Source: Alphaproteobacteria bacterium (GTDB lineage: Bacteria > Pseudomonadota > Alphaproteobacteria > Rhizobiales > Xanthobacteraceae). Taken from it: a stretch of 6,545 bases of DNA. Positions 4,438 through 6,545 of the stretch are shown here, piece by piece. The notes beneath the pieces were generated by a model. That model saw only the letters and a list, made by a program, of their open reading frames with translations, did no database searches and was not told the origin of the DNA. The stretch is from assembly GCA_005884855.1 (NCBI GenBank), contig VAZS01000270.1:1-6545 (forward strand), in the 5' to 3' direction. Position 1 is the first letter of the stretch; every line of letters starts with the position of its first letter. The position numbers and the translations under genes are program-made.

Positions 4438-6504
4438 ATGAGCGAAAACACGTCCAGGCGGCACACCGAGCAACGGCTGAAGGCGACTGAGGAACGGTTT
4501 CGCATCGCCCAGATCGCGGGTGGGATCGGCTGGTTTGAATGGGATCTGATGACGGATACGTGGGACTGGACGCCCCACGTCGCGCTGCTGTTCGGGTTCG
4601 ACCCGGAAACACCGCGACCGCAATTAGCTGACTGGCAGCCTGCGATCTTTCTCGATGATGTCCCGAAGCTGCGTTCGGCGGTCGAGCAAGCAGGAGAAAA
4701 AGGCCCGTATTACGTCGAATTTCGAGTCACGCACCCCGATACCAGCGTTCATTGGATCGCCGGAAAAGGCGAGATCACGCGGGATGACGCCGGGTGTGCG
4801 CTACGGGTAGCTGGCGTCTATTACGATATCACCGAACGCAAAGCCCTCGAAGCCCGACTGCTGGCGCTCAACGAGGGATTGGAAGCACGCGTTGCCGATC
4901 GAGCGCGGCAGCTTGCCACGACCGCAGCCCAACTTAGGGAAACCGAACACCGCTTCCAACTGCTCGTTGATGCGGTCACCGACTATGCCATCTTTATGCT
5001 CGACAAGACGGGCCATGTCGTCAGCTGGAATAGAGGTGCGGAGCGGATCAAGGGATACTTGGCGGGAGAAATTATCGGCCATCATTTCTCCCGCTTCTAT
5101 ACCGAGAAAGATCGCCAGAAGGGGGTGCCCCTGGTAGCGCTCGCGACGGCGGCGCGCACCGGCAAATACGAGGCAGAGGGCACCCGCATTCGCAAGGACG
5201 GGAGCACGTTCTTCGCGAGCGTTGTTATCAACGCTATTCGCGATGCTTCGGGCGAGCTATTGGGGTTTGCCAAGATCACTCGGGACATCACAGAAAGGAA
5301 GGCAGTCGAAGATCAACTTCGGCAGGCCCAGAAAATGGAGGCTGTTGGACAACTAACTGGCGGAGTTGCTCACGATTTTAATAACCTGCTCACTGTCGTA
5401 ATGGGAAATCTCGAACATTTGGAACGCATCCTCCCGCCTGCTCAAGCTACTGAAAGAATGATCTCGGCGGCGCTTCGGGCGGCCTCGCGGGCCGCGATAC
5501 TTACCCAACGCCTGCTCGTGTTCTCTCGCCGATCGCCGCTCGTGCCGGAAGTGCTTTCCGTGAACAAGTTGGTCGCCGGTATGTCCGATCTCATGCGTCG
5601 CACGCTTGGCGAGGCCATTTTTATCGAGACTGTCTTAGCCGGGGGACTTTGGCCCGCCCTGGCGGATGCCAATCAGCTTGAAAACGCGCTTGTAAATCTT
5701 GCGATCAACGCCCGCGACGCGATGCCTGATGGCGGCAAGCTAACCATTGAGACCGCCAACACGCATCTGGACGAGGCGTATGCCCGCCTGCATGACGAGG
5801 TTCAGGCCGGTCAATACGTTGGAATTTTCGTCACCGACACAGGTATCGGCATGTCCGCCGAGACCGCAGCCCGTGCTTTCGAACCGTTCTTTACGACGAA
5901 AGAAATAGGTCAGGGCACGGGGTTGGGTTTGTCACAGGTCTACGGGTTCATCAAGCAATCGGGCGGACATGTCAAAATCTATAGCGAAATCGGCGAGGGA
6001 ACGACCGTAAAGCTTTATTTGCCTCGGTATCGTGGTTCAGAGGACGTGCCCGATGAGGGCATGGCAACCCGCGATGTCTCGCGCGGTCACGGGGAATTGG
6101 TTCTCGTTGTTGAGGATGATCCCGACGTGCGTGACTACACGGTCGAAATGGTGAGTGAGCTTGGATATTCGGTATTGAGTGCCCCCGATGGGTCAACTGC
6201 CCTCCGATTGCTGGATTCCAATCGCGAAGTGGCCCTGCTATTCACTGATGTTGGGCTTCCAGGCGGAATGAATGGACGGCAGCTCGCGGAGCAAGCCGAG
6301 CGGCGGCGACCACGGCTCAAGATCCTTTACACCACCGGCTATGCCCGCAATGCCATTGTGCATCAGGGCCGACTAGATCCCGGCGTCGAGGTCATTTTCA
6401 AGCCATTCAGCTACTCGGATCTCGCGACAAAAATCCGGCAAGTCCTGGATGAACAGACCGGAGCGTTGTCGAAGAGAGACCCCGGCGTACTCGGGGGTGG
6501 TTAG
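4438..6504 (+). CDS. Soluble hybrid histidine kinase, PAS-PAS-HisKA-HATPase-REC
   Basis: A 688-residue sensor kinase without signal peptide or membrane segment, so it acts in the cytosol. Domains: PAS 1 (about 16-140, PAS_3-like, GWFEWDL... ending VYYDITERK); a coiled linker (140-170); PAS 2 (171-290, AIFMLDKTGHVVSWNRGAER ... ITRDITERK); HisKA with phosphorylated H312 (GGVAHDFNNLL); HATPase with N-box N424 (NARDAMPDGG), DTGIGM (467-472), FEPFFTTK and GTGLGL (493-498); then a receiver (about 553-670) with acidic E559/D560, phosphate acceptor D604 (TDVGLPGGMNG), T632/T633 and K655. All catalytic residues are present. PAS 2 lacks the photoactive Cys of LOV domains and I see no FixL-like heme His, so the signal is unknown. 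There is no output domain; phosphate must pass to a separate HPt or regulator. The frame stays open upstream to 4153, inside the methyltransferase gene, but the first ATG giving a natural protein is 4438, with only GAG just before it, suggesting coupling to the upstream gene. Confidence 0.92.
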   Translation: MSENTSRRHTEQRLKATEERFRIAQIAGGIGWFEWDLMTDTWDWTPHVALLFGFDPETPRPQLADWQPAIFLDDVPKLRSAVEQAGEKGPYYVEFRVTHPDTSVHWIAGKGEITRDDAGCALRVAGVYYDITERKALEARLLALNEGLEARVADRARQLATTAAQLRETEHRFQLLVDAVTDYAIFMLDKTGHVVSWNRGAERIKGYLAGEIIGHHFSRFYTEKDRQKGVPLVALATAARTGKYEAEGTRIRKDGSTFFASVVINAIRDASGELLGFAKITRDITERKAVEDQLRQAQKMEAVGQLTGGVAHDFNNLLTVVMGNLEHLERILPPAQATERMISAALRAASRAAILTQRLLVFSRRSPLVPEVLSVNKLVAGMSDLMRRTLGEAIFIETVLAGGLWPALADANQLENALVNLAINARDAMPDGGKLTIETANTHLDEAYARLHDEVQAGQYVGIFVTDTGIGMSAETAARAFEPFFTTKEIGQGTGLGLSQVYGFIKQSGGHVKIYSEIGEGTTVKLYLPRYRGSEDVPDEGMATRDVSRGHGELVLVVEDDPDVRDYTVEMVSELGYSVLSAPDGSTALRLLDSNREVALLFTDVGLPGGMNGRQLAEQAERRRPRLKILYTTGYARNAIVHQGRLDPGVEVIFKPFSYSDLATKIRQVLDEQTGALSKRDPGVLGGG

Positions 6505-6545
6505 CCTCACGAGCCAACGGTGCCGCTGCTGAATACCTGAGCGAT

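Noticed and set aside
5000..5320. LOV photosensor or FixL-type heme PAS in the kinase
   Set aside because: The expected LOV cysteine motif is replaced by GHHFSRFY, and no His is seen in the region that carries the FixL heme ligand.

Overview
The window looks like an alphaproteobacterial chromosome (sphingomonad or rhizobial type; I cannot choose between them). The grounds are fairly high GC, a DUF3618 / holin-like / YihY envelope gene set behind an EcfG-like promoter, a rhizobial-style TolB/TPR adenylate cyclase remnant, and a soluble PAS hybrid histidine kinase. There is no phage, transposon, CRISPR or RNA gene that I can support.

Layout. From 1 to 1241 three genes lie on the minus strand in the order holin-like YqjE-type protein (1241-816), DUF3618 protein (841-461) and YihY/BrkB-family membrane protein (448 to beyond the left edge). 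They overlap or nearly touch, so they read as one operon. A near-consensus general stress (EcfG) promoter lies about 100 bases upstream at 1340-1365. From 1562 to 2307 on the plus strand is a broken class III adenylate/guanylate cyclase. Three indels break its frame, and it stops early in the TolB-like domain, before the TPR region expected in this family. Converging on it is mscL (2886-2467), a mechanosensitive channel with an added C-terminal four-cysteine zinc-ribbon tail.

From 2887 to 3367 is a gap of about 480 bases. It holds a possible mscL promoter, a short degraded reading frame and a leader hairpin. From 3368 to 6504 two plus-strand genes sit 8 bases apart. The first is a short ('core') cobalamin-independent methionine synthase-like protein with all four expected zinc ligands. 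The second is a 688-residue cytosolic hybrid histidine kinase (PAS-PAS-HisKA-HATPase-REC).

How it fits together. The left operon and mscL are both envelope or osmotic-stress functions, and the left operon is probably under general stress control. The methyltransferase and kinase pair is the least expected arrangement: their spacing suggests co-expression, but the sequence does not show what the kinase senses or which regulator it feeds. I see no clear new defence or mobile system. The most useful second looks are the methyltransferase-kinase pairing, the decayed cyclase, and the zinc-ribbon MscL.
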